Origin: Thalassobaculum sp. OXR-137
Lineage (GTDB): Bacteria; Pseudomonadota; Alphaproteobacteria; Thalassobaculales; Thalassobaculaceae
Reading direction: 5' to 3'
NCBI RefSeq assembly: GCF_034377285.1
Contig: NZ_CP139715.1
Coordinates: 5,188,501 to 5,252,500 of the forward strand
DNA: 64,000 bases
A model generated the notes under the pieces. The model saw nothing but the letters and a program-made list of their open reading frames with translations, ran no database searches and had not been told where the DNA came from. Shown one piece after another: positions 63,290 through 64,000 of this stretch. Within the stretch, counting starts at the first letter, position 1. The number at the start of each line of letters is the position of its first letter. Both the position numbers and the translations under genes were made by a program.

Positions 63290-64000
63290 GTGCGTAAGGT
63301 CCTGATTGCGATCGTAGGTCTGGTCATCGTTCTCGTCGCCGCCGTTCTGGTGGTGCCGAGCCTGATCGACTGGAACGGATACAAGCCGGAGATCCAGGCC
63401 GCCGCGCGCGATGCCACCGGGCGGGAATTGAAGATCGACGGCGACCTGTCGCTGTCGATCCTGCCCTCGCCCACCCTCTCCGTCGCCGATGTCAGCCTCG
63501 CCAATGTCGAGGGCGGCTCGACCCCGAACATGGCGAGCCTTGAGTCCCTCGACGTCTCGGTCGCCCTGATCCCGCTGCTGTCCGGCGATATCCGGGTCAC
63601 CTCGGTCACCCTGGTCAAGCCGGTCATCACCCTGGAGACGCTTCCCGACGGCCGGGTCAACTGGGCCTTCGACAGCGGCCCGTCGGCCGAGGGCGGGGCC
63701 GGCGACGCCCCGTCGGAAGGCGGCGACGCGCCTGCCCTGGCGATCGACGAGGCGGTGATCGAGGACGGCCGACTGGTCTACCGTGACGCCTCGACCGGCG
63801 CCGAGCACACCCTGTCGGACGTCAATCTGGAAATCTCCGCCGGCGGGCTGAAGGGCCCGTTCGAGATCGACGGGAGCGTCGGCTACCAGGGCGTGCCCTT
63901 GACCCTCGCCGCCTCGGTCGGCGCGCTGGATGCCGGCCGCGCCGCGCCCGTGAAGCTCACCGCTACCGGCCAGGAAGGCGCGATCGAGGTCGCCCTCAAC
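63290..64000 (+). CDS. AsmA family protein, 3' end outside window
   Basis: The first 237 codons of an AsmA-like protein: an N-terminal membrane anchor (VLIAIVGLVIVLVAAVLVVP) followed by DWNGYKPEIQAAARDATGRELKIDGDL, the family hallmark, and the beta-rich AsmA domain. Such proteins bridge the periplasm and move lipids or affect outer-membrane assembly. Start GTG 63290 with GGGGAG upstream. Runs off the right edge. Confidence 0.9.
   Translation, partial: MRKVLIAIVGLVIVLVAAVLVVPSLIDWNGYKPEIQAAARDATGRELKIDGDLSLSILPSPTLSVADVSLANVEGGSTPNMASLESLDVSVALIPLLSGDIRVTSVTLVKPVITLETLPDGRVNWAFDSGPSAEGGAGDAPSEGGDAPALAIDEAVIEDGRLVYRDASTGAEHTLSDVNLEISAGGLKGPFEIDGSVGYQGVPLTLAASVGALDAGRAAPVKLTATGQEGAIEVALN

Overview
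The window is GC-rich chromosomal DNA that reads as an alphaproteobacterium, probably of the Rhodospirillales sort. The pointers are a Usg-family protein, a CIRCE-controlled groESL operon, a Cox15/CtaA-type heme A synthase, an alphaproteobacterial DinG-like helicase, small single-domain PAS proteins of the PAS_5 type, and high-GC codon use with long antisense shadow frames. The order is inferred; no rRNA or tRNA gene is present to settle it. I see no prophage, transposase, integrase or CRISPR array. The region is ordinary core and light-accessory chromosome, and I did not find a clear-cut new defence or mobile system.

Layout. 1-8.4 kb: glycogen operon on the minus strand, transcribed glgX-malQ-glgP-glgB, with glgB cut by the window edge. 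8.5-12.6 kb: a fumarylacetoacetase-family gene, then a nutrient-metal island. The island has two divergent unknown genes sharing a symmetric Fur-box-like dyad, followed by a cobalamin riboswitch that precedes an ABC ATPase and a TonB. 12.6-15 kb: LysE exporter, Lrp/AsnC regulator and a class III cyclase. 15-20 kb: Fe-S helicase, a polytopic membrane protein and heme A synthase. 20-25.8 kb: a coiled-coil lipoprotein, a ferredoxin reductase with two paralogous 2Fe-2S ferredoxins around a DUF2332 gene, usg, a small secreted protein and a PAS_5 protein. 25.9-28.9 kb: CIRCE-groES-groEL-terminator and a second PAS_5 protein. 28.9-34.8 kb: HAD hydrolase, methyltransferase, two 3-hydroxyisobutyrate-dehydrogenase-like enzymes around a TerB-like protein, and an amidase, ending in a large inverted repeat.

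34.8-44 kb: prfB with a programmed +1 frameshift, penicillin-binding protein 1A, a PhyH dioxygenase, citramalate synthase, a TrmJ-type RNA methyltransferase, a glycosyltransferase and a UDP-glucuronate decarboxylase-like enzyme. 44-52 kb: rpsD with its promoter and terminator, a TPR-methyltransferase fusion, an RND adaptor/pump pair and a Na+/H+ antiporter. 52-55 kb: nicotinamidase and an arsR-arsC-acr3 arsenic operon. 54.9-60 kb: a same-strand signalling cluster (PilZ-TM, DUF350, trypsin-like protease, hybrid histidine kinase, PilZ). 60-64 kb: an isopropylmalate-dehydrogenase-like enzyme, a TauE/SafE transporter, a small secreted protein, a RutE-like nitroreductase and the start of an AsmA-family gene.

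The most informative signals beyond gene calls are the prfB frameshift site, the cobalamin riboswitch in front of an orphan ABC ATPase/TonB pair next to the Fur-like dyad, the recurrence of one PAS type in three proteins, and the PilZ/kinase/protease cluster.
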